64,000 nt of DNA from the NCBI RefSeq assembly GCF_009451885.1, contig NZ_WIAO01000005.1, forward strand, positions 124,001 through 188,000, given 5' to 3'. The DNA is from Glycomyces albidus (GTDB taxonomy: Bacteria > Actinomycetota > Actinomycetes > Mycobacteriales > Micromonosporaceae). The stretch's first letter is position 1. Every line of letters starts with the position of its first letter. Position numbers and translations under genes: made by a program. This document shows positions 34,386-42,617 of the stretch, in pieces. Under the pieces are notes generated by a model. It saw only the letters and a list, made by a program, of their open reading frames with translations. It had not been told where the DNA came from and did not search any database.

Positions 34386-35936
34386 GTGAGCGCCACCGCA
34401 GTCCGGCCCGAGCAGCCGCCCGCCGCCTGGCGGCCGACACCGCTCCCCGGCCCCCTCCCCGCCGTCCGGGCGCGCCTGCAGAGCACCCTCCCGGACGACC
34501 GCCGCCGCGCCCTGTGGGTGACCGTCACGGTCACCGGGATCGCCGCGGTCCTGCGCCTGATCGGCCTGAACCACCCCAAGGGCCTGATCTTCGACGAGGT
34601 CTACTACGCGCAGGACGCGCACTCGATGCTGTCCCACGGCGTCGAATGGGACCCGGGCACGACCGGGTCGGCGTACGTCGCGCACCCGCCGTTCGGCAAG
34701 TGGCTCATCAGCCTCGGGGAGCTGGCGTTCGGCTACGACGAGGTCGGCTGGCGCATCAGCGCGGCCGTCGCCGGCGTCGTCGGCGTCGCGGTCCTCATCC
34801 GGCTCATGCGCCGCCTCACCGGCTCGACGCTCCTCGGCGGGACCGCCGGTCTCCTGCTCGCCGTCGAAGGCAGCCACTTCGTGCTCTCGCGGACCTCGCT
34901 GCTCGACATCTTCATCGCGACGCTCCTGCTCGGCGCCATGTACTGCGTCGTGCGCGACCGCGACTGGCGCCGCGCCGGGTGGCTCGCCGCCGTCGACGAC
35001 GGCCTCGACGTCCTGCGCCGCCGCCCGCGGCTCGGCGTCCCGTGGTGGCGCATCGCGTGCGCGGTCCTCCTCGGACTCGCCATGGCCACCAAGTGGTCCG
35101 CGCTGTGGTACATCCTCGCCGCGATCCTGCTCTTCGTCGTCTGGGACTGGCGGCTGCGCGCCGACGCCGGCGCCCGGAAGCCGTTCCGCGACACCGTCAT
35201 CTACGAGTTCGGGCAGAACCTGTGGTTCGGGCTCCTCGCGATCGGCGTGTACCTCCTGTCGTGGACCGGCTGGTTCCTCAACGACACCGGTTCCTACCGG
35301 CACTGGCTCGCCGACCAGGGCGAGAGCGAGCCGCCGGTGATCGGCGCGCTGCGCAACTGGTGGGAGTACCACCTGAGCGTCCTCAACTTCCACGAGACGC
35401 TCTCGTCGGAGCACGCCTACCAGTCGTGGCCGTGGCAGTGGCTGTTCGACCTGCGGCCGGTCGTCTTCTACTGGAGCTCCGACGTCAACTGCGGCGCCGC
35501 CGACTGCGCCGCCGAGATCCTCCTCCTCGGGACGCCGCTGCTGTGGTGGACGTTCGTGCCCGCCGCCCTCGCCCTCCTGCTGTGGGCGGTCGCCAAGCGC
35601 GACTGGCGGGCCTGGTTCCTCCTCACCGGCATCGGCGCGGGCATCATCCCCTGGTTCTTCTACCCGGAGCGGACGATGTTCTTCTTCTACACCGCTCCCG
35701 CCGTCCCGTTCTTCATCGGCGCGGTCACGTGGTGCCTCGGCCTCATCGTCGGCCGCCACCGCCGCGGCGAACCGGCGCTCGGCTCCCCCGAGCGCCGCCT
35801 CACCGGGGCCTTGATCGCCGGCGCCTTCGTCGCCGTCGTCGTCCTGTGCTTCGCCTACTTCTGGCCGATCTACACCGGCGAGGCCCTTCCCCGCGACGAA
35901 TGGCAGGCCCGCATGTGGCTCGACTCCTGGATCTAG
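34386..35936 (+). CDS. Dolichyl/polyprenyl-phosphate-mannose protein O-mannosyltransferase
   Basis: 516 residues with 10-11 hydrophobic helices. The GT39 signature IFDEVYYAQDAHSML (Asp-Glu about residue 67) lies in the first extracytoplasmic loop, and the C-terminal part ends with WPIYTGEALPRDEWQARMWLDSW, typical of actinobacterial Pmt. It O-mannosylates secreted proteins using polyprenyl-phosphate mannose. GTG 34386 follows TAGACT by 7 nt (leaderless). Its stop codon overlaps the artificial end of the integrase frame on the other strand. Confidence 0.93.
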   Translation: MSATAVRPEQPPAAWRPTPLPGPLPAVRARLQSTLPDDRRRALWVTVTVTGIAAVLRLIGLNHPKGLIFDEVYYAQDAHSMLSHGVEWDPGTTGSAYVAHPPFGKWLISLGELAFGYDEVGWRISAAVAGVVGVAVLIRLMRRLTGSTLLGGTAGLLLAVEGSHFVLSRTSLLDIFIATLLLGAMYCVVRDRDWRRAGWLAAVDDGLDVLRRRPRLGVPWWRIACAVLLGLAMATKWSALWYILAAILLFVVWDWRLRADAGARKPFRDTVIYEFGQNLWFGLLAIGVYLLSWTGWFLNDTGSYRHWLADQGESEPPVIGALRNWWEYHLSVLNFHETLSSEHAYQSWPWQWLFDLRPVVFYWSSDVNCGAADCAAEILLLGTPLLWWTFVPAALALLLWAVAKRDWRAWFLLTGIGAGIIPWFFYPERTMFFFYTAPAVPFFIGAVTWCLGLIVGRHRRGEPALGSPERRLTGALIAGAFVAVVVLCFAYFWPIYTGEALPRDEWQARMWLDSWI

Positions 35937-37756
35937 CGCGCAGGGTCCCCGGACCTCCGCCCGCCCCTGATGCGAGACGCGGCCCACACCGCTCCCTCGC
36001 AGCCGCCTCCGGGCGCCGTGCTAATCTTGTCGCCGCAAGGGGCTTTGGCGCAGTTGGTAGCGCGTCTCGTTCGCAATGAGAAGGTCAGGGGTTCGAATCC
36101 CCTAAGCTCCACCATGGGGTTCAGACTTGAACTCCGACACATTTGAACATCGTTGTCGTCAGCGGTACCAGCCTCCGGGTTGGTGCCGCTTTCGCGTGTC
36201 CGGTCGCGGTAGGCCAGGAGCGGGGCGATGGTCGCTGTCGTGGCGGTGGTGGTGACGACTGGCTGGTGGGTCTCGTCGGCGTCGAGGGTGAGCTTGGTGA
36301 AGCAGATCGAGTTGAGGGTCTTCCGCTCCTCGTCCAGCAAGCCTTCGTAGAGCCCGCGGGGGTCGGCCAGGAGGTCGAGGAGGGGTGCGACGATTCCGGC
36401 GGCCTTGTCCAGGTGTGGTCGGTGGTCGGTGGCGAGTTGGGCGTCGATGGCGTCGCGCTGGGTGCGGATGTCGCTGATGCGGGAGGTGAGTTTCTCGGTG
36501 GGCCAGTCGGGGTGGCCGAGGAGTTCGACGATCTGGCTCTCAAGCGCGTCGAGGCGGGTGCGTTCGCGTTTGAGGTTGCGGCGCAGCGTTGCGGTGGTCG
36601 CTCGGTTTGAGGAGGCCACGTCTGCGAGGCCCTGTTTCGCCTCTGCGGCCTCGGCGGGGCTGAAGGCGATGGTCGCGTAGTGCGCGGCGACGGTTCGTTC
36701 GACGGTGGCGGTGGCGAACCGGGGCAGGTTGCAGCCGCTTCGTTCGTTGCGGCCCATGCATAGGAAGTAGAAGTAGAGGCGGCCGGTCTTTGACTTGGCG
36801 CGCTCGATGATGAGTCGTCTGCCGCAGCGTCCGCACCAGACGAGGCCCTTGAGGTAGTGGTCCCATTTGCGGTCGCGGGTGCCTGCGCCGTGCTGCTCGT
36901 AGAGCACGGTCTGCACCTTGTCGAACAGCTCGGGGGTGATGAGGGGTTCGTGGCGGCCGGGGTACTCGGTGCCGTTGAAGGTGACGTATCCGAGGTAGTA
37001 GCGGTCGCGGAGCATCTGGCCGATCTTGTTGATCGAGACGGCGGTGCCCGCCGGATACCTGCGAGTGGGCCGGGTGCGCAGGCCCGCGCTAGCGGCGAGT
37101 TTGCGGAGTTGGGGAAACGAGTGCTGTCCGGTGGCGTACCGCTCGAAGAGCATCTTCACCAGCGGGGCCCTGTCGGGGTCGAGGGCGACGGTGCGGACCT
37201 CGTGGCCGTCGACGCTCTCGCGGACGTTCAGGTACCCCAGCGGGGCTCTGCCGGGGGTGCCGCCTCGGGCGGCTTTGGCTTCCATCTTGTAGGCGATGTC
37301 CTGGCCGGAGACGCGGGACTGGTACTCGTTGAAGCCGTCGACCATGTGCGCCATGAGGTCGCCGGTCGGGGTGTCGTCGGTCGGGTCCTTGACCGACAGG
37401 ATCGACACCCCGAGGCTGCGGAGTTCGCGCTTGGTGAGCCCGGCGTCGGTGGCGTCGCGGAACAGTCGCGAGCGCATGTAGACCACGACGTGGTCGACGT
37501 CGTGCTGGTTGCGGATGCGGCCCATCATCCGGCGGAACGCGGGCCTGCCGTCGATCGAGCGGCCAGACTTCCCCGGCTCGACGTACTCCTCCACCACGGT
37601 CAGCCCCAGGCGCTCGGCCAACTGCAGGCAGGCTTTCCGCTGGGCGGGGATCGAGTTCCCTTCAGAGTCGTAGTCGGTCTCCACCTGCCCCTTGGAGGAC
37701 ACCCGCAGATAGATCACGGCCCTGCCACCGCCCTGCGGGCCCGTCTGGTCGTTCAT
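35933..37756 (-). CDS. int: Large serine integrase, C-terminus exchanged by integration
   Basis: The catalytic domain has Ser20 in VIYLRVSSKGQVE and the arginine region VVVYMRSRLFRD. A recombinase domain (about 185-290), a zinc ribbon (CGRCGRRL...CMGRNERSGC, about 307-345) and a coiled-coil (about 380-450) follow. Residues 1-548 are element DNA. At residue 549 the frame enters the att core (Val-Glu-Leu) and then reads antisense tRNA-Ala and host spacer for 56 codons (RGFEPLTFSLRTRR...) to TAG 35933-35935. In the circular element the same frame instead enters the 87 codons at 48275-48012, which encode a helix-turn-helix. ATG 37756 overlaps the upstream small gene (ATGA). The integrated protein is therefore a 607-aa hybrid. 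Confidence 0.93.
   Translation of the reverse strand: MNDQTGPQGGGRAVIYLRVSSKGQVETDYDSEGNSIPAQRKACLQLAERLGLTVVEEYVEPGKSGRSIDGRPAFRRMMGRIRNQHDVDHVVVYMRSRLFRDATDAGLTKRELRSLGVSILSVKDPTDDTPTGDLMAHMVDGFNEYQSRVSGQDIAYKMEAKAARGGTPGRAPLGYLNVRESVDGHEVRTVALDPDRAPLVKMLFERYATGQHSFPQLRKLAASAGLRTRPTRRYPAGTAVSINKIGQMLRDRYYLGYVTFNGTEYPGRHEPLITPELFDKVQTVLYEQHGAGTRDRKWDHYLKGLVWCGRCGRRLIIERAKSKTGRLYFYFLCMGRNERSGCNLPRFATATVERTVAAHYATIAFSPAEAAEAKQGLADVASSNRATTATLRRNLKRERTRLDALESQIVELLGHPDWPTEKLTSRISDIRTQRDAIDAQLATDHRPHLDKAAGIVAPLLDLLADPRGLYEGLLDEERKTLNSICFTKLTLDADETHQPVVTTTATTATIAPLLAYRDRTRESGTNPEAGTADDNDVQMCRSSSLNPMVELRGFEPLTFSLRTRRATNCAKAPCGDKISTAPGGGCEGAVWAASRIRGGRRSGDPAR
36039..36114 (+). tRNA. tRNA-Ala (anticodon CGC), integration target
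   Basis: Acceptor GGGGCTT pairs with AAGCTCC (one G-U), anticodon loop TTCGCAA gives CGC, T-arm GGGGTTCGAATCCCC is canonical and CCA is encoded at 36112-36114. The last 11 bases (36104-36114) recur at 48276-48286 as the right boundary of the mobile element. The tRNA itself remains intact, but its natural terminator has been moved 12 kb away. Confidence 0.97.
36104..36114 (+). repeat. Left attachment core (attL side) in the tRNA-Ala 3' end
   Basis: AAGCTCCACCA, the 3' acceptor strand, discriminator and CCA of tRNA-Ala. Identical to 48276-48286. On the minus strand it reads TGGTGGAGCTT, which in the integrase frame covers Met-Val-Glu-Leu. Confidence 0.85.
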
Positions 37757-37944
37757 GTCGCTGCTTCCCCTTCAACGTCGTCTGCATGGCTGTCAGGGGC
37801 CGCTGGACCTGCCGTCGCCTGGTCGGTGTCGTTGTCGGCGATGCGTCGAAGCGCGACACGCAGCAGCAGCGCGGCCAGACGATCGGTATCGATGACATCG
37901 CGCCGTTTCCCGGTCACACGGATGTGCCGACTGGCCCGGCTCAT
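37753..37944 (-). CDS. Small protein coupled to the integrase gene
   Basis: 63 residues from ATG 37944; GTG 37953 is an alternative start. Basic N-terminus (RASRHIRVTGKRRD) followed by DTDRLAALLLRVALRRIA. The stop overlaps the integrase start (ATGA), so the two are co-translated. Similar short basic proteins precede serine integrases in other actinobacterial elements. A role in recombination control (for example a directionality factor) is possible but unproven. Confidence 0.65.
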   Translation of the reverse strand: MSRASRHIRVTGKRRDVIDTDRLAALLLRVALRRIADNDTDQATAGPAAPDSHADDVEGEAAT

Positions 37945-38483
37945 CGCACCCACCGCCCGGTGAATGCGCAGGTAGAGACCCCTGTGGGGACGGTAGCGCG
38001 GACTCGTGGCGAATACGAGCGTTCAACACGGACGGGTGACGGGACTCGGATTGCGCGCTGAGCGAGGACCTGCCGAGCGAGTGCGGTGCATGCGGACGGG
38101 CACGACCCGACTGTCCATGTGTGCTGCGGGAAGAGAGTTGACCAGTGCAAGGGAGGCGACGTGCCGTCACCCGTGGTCTCAGATGCACTCTAGGTTAGCG
38201 GAGCATCACTCAAGACACAAGAGGCCGGAGTGGCAATCGGTGCTGATGTGGAGGGACCCGCGGAGCGGGGCGGGTACCGCTTGGTGTGGTCGTAAGACGC
38301 TTTGGGGGGAAATCAGAATGTATTTAGTAGGACCCGCACAGCGGAGACACTCTATTCACAGCGAGCTGGGGAAACGCGGCGGTGCGGGTACCGGAGGCGT
38401 CTCGGGGGCGCTCGCGGAAGTGGGCACGGGGCCGTTCCCGGAGCTCCTTCCGGGACTCCTCGGGCGCATCCTGGCCCGAGCCG
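37945..38483 (-). promoter_or_regulatory. Long leader region with a promoter for the integrase operon
   Basis: No gene is recognised in these 540 bp. On the minus strand TTGTGT (38220-38215), a 17-bp spacer and TAACCT (38197-38192) form a plausible promoter, giving a leader of about 240 nt before the small gene. The segment 38285-38350 is AT-richer than its surroundings. Confidence 0.4.
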
Positions 38484-39434
38484 TCACAAGTGGCGGAACG
38501 TGTAGACCTCGTCGAGGCAGCGCATCTCGGCAGGCGAATCCCCGGCGCACCACCAGACCGGGCCGAGTGGATCGCTGCTCCTCGCCGTGTTGGTGGTGGC
38601 GACCAAATCGCGTCCGCCCGCGGCAGTGAGCCGGTCGTGGAGGTTCGCCTCCCGTCCGGGTTTGGTGAACTCGATGAGCATCATCCGCGGCGACGCCAGG
38701 GCGAGGACCTGCTCACGGCTGTACTTGCCCTCGTTGATGTCCCTGCTCCGGATGCCCTGCCGCCGCGCGACCTCTTGGTTGTACCAGTCGACTTTGCGCA
38801 CCAGGCGCTCCAACGGCTCGGTCCCGGTGTCGTACTCAAAGGTGAACTCGCGCTTTTGCCCGGCGAAAGCGAGGTCGAAGCAGCCGTCCGGGCGCTGGCC
38901 CATAGCGGGGGAGACTTTCTCGGCCTCGTGCTCGACGTACCAGTACCGCAGCACCGCCTCGATATCGCCGCGGCACGAGGAGGCCAGGCGGGTGTAGAAG
39001 TCGTTGACGCCTTCGAGGTGCGAGCGGTGCGAGGAGAAGAACAGCGTGTCCGCGTGCTGCCGTGCCTTCAGCTTGGTCGGAGCCCTGCCGGGCTTCGGCT
39101 TCTCTGATTTGCCGAAGAGATCAATCCCCGGATCGTGTTCGAAGTCGGCAACGGCGATCGCATGCACCAGGCACAGACCGAGCCAGCCCAGGAAGTACCG
39201 GTACGCCTCGTGCGTCGAGGGACGCCGGCGGTCGAGCAGGCCCTTCTCGCACAGCGTCTTGATCCGGTCGTACGCCGAGGAGGCCGAATCGAAGAACACC
39301 CGCTCCAACTGCACGATCGTGAGCAGACGGAACCGGCTCAAGTGATCGACGATCGCGAGATCCCGCTCCGTCAACTGGTGCGCGACCTCGCCCAGGGATG
39401 CCGCCGCCCGCGCAGGTTTGCGCCATGAACTCAT
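38484..39434 (-). CDS. Replication-relaxation family protein
   Basis: 316 residues from ATG 39434 with GGAGGTGG 4-5 nt upstream. N-terminal winged helix (about 20-80, LTERDLAIVDHLSRFRLLT and SSAYDRIKTLCEKGLL), then a nuclease-like alpha/beta domain (about 125-300, RPDGCFDLAFAGQKREFTFEYDTGTE, with Asp, Glu and Asp-x-Gly). This matches the replication-relaxation family (PF13814) found on actinobacterial integrative elements and plasmids. The exact role is not established. Confidence 0.8.
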   Translation of the reverse strand: MSSWRKPARAAASLGEVAHQLTERDLAIVDHLSRFRLLTIVQLERVFFDSASSAYDRIKTLCEKGLLDRRRPSTHEAYRYFLGWLGLCLVHAIAVADFEHDPGIDLFGKSEKPKPGRAPTKLKARQHADTLFFSSHRSHLEGVNDFYTRLASSCRGDIEAVLRYWYVEHEAEKVSPAMGQRPDGCFDLAFAGQKREFTFEYDTGTEPLERLVRKVDWYNQEVARRQGIRSRDINEGKYSREQVLALASPRMMLIEFTKPGREANLHDRLTAAGGRDLVATTNTARSSDPLGPVWWCAGDSPAEMRCLDEVYTFRHL

Positions 39435-39616
39435 TGACCCACCTCCGCCTCACAGCGGCGGGTACTCCTCTGAGCGACGCCGCTTCCGCGGGGCCGCTTC
39501 ACTCTCACCTCGTACTGGATCGTTTGAGCTCCTCTCGTCGCATGGGACAGTCCGGCACAACCGCTCGTACTGCGAGCGCGAGCATGACTCGAAAACCTCA
39601 TCAAGGCAAGCGTTCG

Positions 39617-39655
39617 TGCGGGTCTGTGCGGGTGCTCCACCCTCACAGACCCGCA
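39617..39655. repeat. Inverted repeat in the divergent intergenic region
   Basis: 12-bp perfect arms (TGCGGGTCTGTG at 39617-39628 and its complement at 39644-39655) around a 15-nt loop, followed by further CGCACCCGCACC repeats. It lies between the replication-relaxation gene (minus) and the HD gene (plus) and could be a regulatory or origin-like site. Confidence 0.5.
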
Positions 39656-39722
39656 CCGCACCCGCACCGCTCAACTGTTCGTGCCAAGATGTCCGAAACT
39701 TGAGGCGGGCTAGGATCGTCGG

Positions 39723-40280
39723 GTGCAACCGGGCATGGCTGATCGCGCATGGGGTATCGCGGAGCTGAAGTTGAGCGAGGTGCTGCCTCGTCGGTGGCGT
39801 CATGTTCAAGCGGTTGCTGCTCGCGCTGATCGGGTGGCCTCGATCCTGGCAGAATCGAATGACCGCGAGCTGCTCGTGTCGGCGGCGGTGCTGCACGACA
39901 TCGGCTACGCCCCCTCGATCGCCAAGACTGGATTTCATCCCCTCGACGGGGCGCGCTGGCTCCGGGACGTCGAGTTCGATGACCGCGTGGCAGGGCTGGT
40001 CGCGCACCACACCAATGCCGTGGTCGAAGCGGAGCTTCGCGGCCTCGACCGGGAGCTCTCCGGCGAGTTCGATCGTGAGGAGTCTCAGGTTGCTGATCTG
40101 CTCTGGTACTGCGACCTGACCACCGGGCCGGACGGGCAGGAGTTCACGGTTGGGGAGCGCCTCGCCGAGATTCGGGAGCGCTACGAGCCGGGCTCGGTTG
40201 TTGCCGAGTTCATCGACCGCAGCGCTGGGGAGTTCTTCGAGGTTGTGAAACGAGTCGAGGACGAGTTCTCTCCGACTTAG
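39723..40280 (+). CDS. HD-domain phosphohydrolase
   Basis: 185 residues. HD signature: RRWRHVQAVAARA (His), AAVLHDIGYA (His-Asp) and GLVAHHTNAV, so the metal site is complete. GTG 39723 lies 6 nt after TAGGAT (39711-39716), a leaderless start; ATG 39735 is an alternative. HD proteins hydrolyse nucleotides or phosphoesters. The gene ends in a 4-bp overlap with the convergent NUDIX gene. Likely part of the element's nucleotide-based regulation or immunity, by inference. Confidence 0.82.
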   Translation: MQPGMADRAWGIAELKLSEVLPRRWRHVQAVAARADRVASILAESNDRELLVSAAVLHDIGYAPSIAKTGFHPLDGARWLRDVEFDDRVAGLVAHHTNAVVEAELRGLDRELSGEFDREESQVADLLWYCDLTTGPDGQEFTVGERLAEIRERYEPGSVVAEFIDRSAGEFFEVVKRVEDEFSPT

Positions 40281-40747
40281 CCAATGTAGGGCTCACTGCG
40301 GTTTGCGAGGCCGTGCTCGATCCGCAAGCGCATCGAAGGGTTGATGGGCAGATCGCCGAGTTCGTCCGATCCCACCCAGGCGACCTGCGTCGATTCGGAG
40401 CTCGTGCGCAACCGCCCACCGATCGGCTTGGCTCGGAATGCGATCGAGAACTGCTGGCGTACTTCGCCGTCGCTGTACTCGATGAGGTGTCCGGGATCGG
40501 TGTAGAGGCCGATGACGCCGGTGATCTCGATGTTGAGGCCGGTCTCCTCCTGCGTCTCGCGGATCGCGGTGTCGGCGATGCGCTCGCCCAGGTCATGCCC
40601 GCCGCCGGGGAGTGCCCAATCGCCGTTGTCCGAGCGCTGGATCAACAGCACTCGGCCCTGGTCGTCGGTCACGAACGCGACCGTCGAGGGCACGACGCTG
40701 TTGGGGGCCGGGGCGTCGGGGTTGTTGATGTGGTCGATGCGGCTCAT
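40277..40747 (-). CDS. NUDIX hydrolase
   Basis: 156 residues. Nudix box GHDLGERIADTAIRETQEET (about 51-70) is complete with the REx2EE core. A well-known relative is Pif of the Streptomyces element pSAM2, a Nudix protein that prevents redundant conjugal transfer. Here it is translationally coupled to an XRE regulator (ATGA overlap at 40744-40747), so an immunity role is a reasonable inference; simple nucleotide-pool cleaning is the alternative. Confidence 0.88.
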   Translation of the reverse strand: MSRIDHINNPDAPAPNSVVPSTVAFVTDDQGRVLLIQRSDNGDWALPGGGHDLGERIADTAIRETQEETGLNIEITGVIGLYTDPGHLIEYSDGEVRQQFSIAFRAKPIGGRLRTSSESTQVAWVGSDELGDLPINPSMRLRIEHGLANRSEPYIG

Positions 40748-41511
40748 GGCCTCACCTTGCCATGATCGCCGCCCCAGGCGTTGCGTGAAGCGGTCCAGAC
40801 TCGGTCGAAACTGTCGGCGTAGGAGTTGAACAGTGTGCCTCCGGCCAGGCGGCGCAGATGCAGGACCGGGGCGTGCGCGGCGGGGAAGCCGTAGACGTGG
40901 GTGTTGACCAGCATCTCGTCGTCGTACCGGTAGATGCTGTTGTACAGCGTCGTCGAGTGGTAGCCGACGAAGACGCCCTCGGTGCCCCGCAGCTTCTCGT
41001 AGAACGACAAGACGTTGCGGACCTTCGCGGCAAGCGCATCGCCGATCCCCTCTTCCCGTCCCCGCACAGCCACGGCCTCGCTGTCGGGGTCGCCGAGCAG
41101 GATCGTGATCCTGGTGCCGGCGGCGGCCTTCTGCTGCAGCGCCTCGATCAGGCCCGGATCGTGCTCGGGCAGGAACAGCCCGGAGTACACGAGGATGCCG
41201 ATCCGCTCGGTGGCGTTGTCGAAGAGCCGTCGCCACAGCTCCGGTGGCACTTGGAACCGTCGTGGGTAGGTCCGGATCACCTCGGACTGGGAGACGCGGG
41301 CTTGGCGTTCGGCGGTGTCGATGTTCGGCCACAGGTATTCCTCGGTCTCATCGAGCATCGTGGCGACCGCCGAGCGGTGCCGCGGATACGGCACCCGCCC
41401 ATTGCTGATCCAGCGCCGCACCGTCTTCGCATCGACTTCGAGCTCCTCAGCCAGCCCCTCTGGTGTCAGTCCCGCCACCTGCATGGCTTCCTTCAATCGC
41501 TCATTCGGCAT
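40744..41511 (-). CDS. XRE-family regulator with large C-terminal effector domain (DUF5919-like)
   Basis: 255 residues. N-terminal helix-turn-helix (about 1-60, LTPEGLAEELEVDAKTVRRWI). The C-terminal domain (about 75-250) starts IRTYPRRFQVPPELWRR, has ILVYSGLFLPEHDPGLIEAL and ends GGTLFNSYADSFDRVW, a layout resembling phospholipase-D-like regulators common on actinomycete elements. First gene of a two-gene operon with NUDIX. It probably controls itself and the divergent gene at 41668 across a 156-bp spacer. Confidence 0.82.
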   Translation of the reverse strand: MPNERLKEAMQVAGLTPEGLAEELEVDAKTVRRWISNGRVPYPRHRSAVATMLDETEEYLWPNIDTAERQARVSQSEVIRTYPRRFQVPPELWRRLFDNATERIGILVYSGLFLPEHDPGLIEALQQKAAAGTRITILLGDPDSEAVAVRGREEGIGDALAAKVRNVLSFYEKLRGTEGVFVGYHSTTLYNSIYRYDDEMLVNTHVYGFPAAHAPVLHLRRLAGGTLFNSYADSFDRVWTASRNAWGGDHGKVRP

Positions 41512-41667
41512 AAGGGCTCCCGTCGGGGACGACTTCGGATCTGGAGGACGTCTCTTCGCGTCCCATTGTGTAGTTCAGTCGTCCCGCTCTGTCAACCACC
41601 CTGTAGATACACCGCTTCTTAGACGGCACCAAGCCGAAGCGAACGACCGCGCAACAGGGGGACACGC

Positions 41668-42246
41668 ATGACGCAGGCACAGGCGCCCAACCAGACCGCC
41701 AAGTCGGAAGTGCTGGGCGAGTGGACGACCGACTACGGCAACCGCCTCACCCTCATGGCCCGCCGCGCCACCGGCTACGCCTCGATCTGGCTGACCCACC
41801 TCGGCAAACCCGCCAAGATCGGCTCGGTCGCACACGCAGGCGGTGTCCTACGCGAAGTCCGCTGGGAAGAGCCCTGGCGCGAGCAGACCGACGCGTGGAA
41901 GAACCAACAACGCCACCACATCGCCTCGCTCATCGCCACCTGGTACGCCGAGGGACACGAACCTCCGAGACAAGCCGCCATGCCCTCGACCGTGATCGGC
42001 ACCTTCGACTGCTTCGGCTTCCGCTTCGCCGTCGAACCGACCGCCACCTCCGAGCACGCCATCCTCAGCGTCATCAACGTCGCAGGCACCCTCACCCCCG
42101 TCGCGGACCTCCTCCACGACCGAGGCCGCATTTGCGGCATCAGCACCCGCCCCGGCTGGAAGAGCACCCCCGACGACCGCAAACGAACCTGGCGCCACGA
42201 AGCCGAAACCATCCTGACGCGAGCAGCCCAACAAGGCCGACTCTAA
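41668..42246 (+). CDS. Hypothetical 192-aa element protein
   Basis: ATG 41668 follows AGGGGGAC. A globular protein with many Thr and Trp residues, for example EWTTDYGNRLTLMARR, YASIWLTHLGKPAKIG and WRHEAETILTRAAQQGRL. No domain is recognised. The terminator at 42261 ends the unit. Divergent from the XRE-NUDIX operon, so probably controlled by the same region. Confidence 0.65.
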   Translation: MTQAQAPNQTAKSEVLGEWTTDYGNRLTLMARRATGYASIWLTHLGKPAKIGSVAHAGGVLREVRWEEPWREQTDAWKNQQRHHIASLIATWYAEGHEPPRQAAMPSTVIGTFDCFGFRFAVEPTATSEHAILSVINVAGTLTPVADLLHDRGRICGISTRPGWKSTPDDRKRTWRHEAETILTRAAQQGRL

Positions 42247-42260
42247 GACCTTCCTCCAAC

Positions 42261-42294
42261 AGGTGGGGCTCGCTGGGTGGAGCGAGCCCCACCT
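42261..42294 (+). terminator. Intrinsic terminator
   Basis: 14-bp perfect stem (AGGTGGGGCTCGCT and complement) with a 6-nt loop, 14 bp after the stop of the 192-aa gene. Confidence 0.8.
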
Positions 42295-42617
42295 TCAACA
42301 CTATTTGTAGATCAAGGCTGAAAACTGCCGTCTATTGCCAAGATTGGTCGCTATCGAGTGAAGTCATTGGCGCGGATGGGGCAAGACGAAGTCTATGTTG
42401 CGAGGTATAGCACCTGGTTTGAAAAATACCTCTGATGGTCTTCAGGCGGAAGAACACAATTTGGCAGGAAAACACAGCATTCAGCTGGTAGCCAATTTTC
42501 AACCTAATGGTTAGTTGGATGTCGACCTTTAGTCTCAAGCCAATCGTGATCGCCGCCAGCATCCTGTCCGTGGTGTAGGCTTCCTCCATTCATCCTCGCG
42601 GAGACGGAGGCAAGCTG
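42295..42617. other. AT-rich leader of the Gabija operon
   Basis: Composition changes abruptly to about half GC here and stays low to about 46.7 kb. No credible gene is seen. Short inverted sequence AACC-TAAT-GGTT lies in 42500-42515. A GGAGG at 42606-42610 serves the gajA TTG start. Confidence 0.5.

Noticed and set aside
35933-36112. RGFEPLTFSLRTRR tail as a genuine conserved integrase domain
   Set aside because: It is the antisense translation of tRNA-Ala, so it reflects the insertion site and not an evolved protein domain.
38006-38629. Plus-strand frame in the integrase leader region
   Set aside because: It overlaps the replication-relaxation gene's end, lacks a ribosome site and has mixed composition.
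42332-42589. 85-codon minus-strand frame in the AT-rich Gabija leader
   Set aside because: No ribosome site, random-looking sequence and location in a promoter region.
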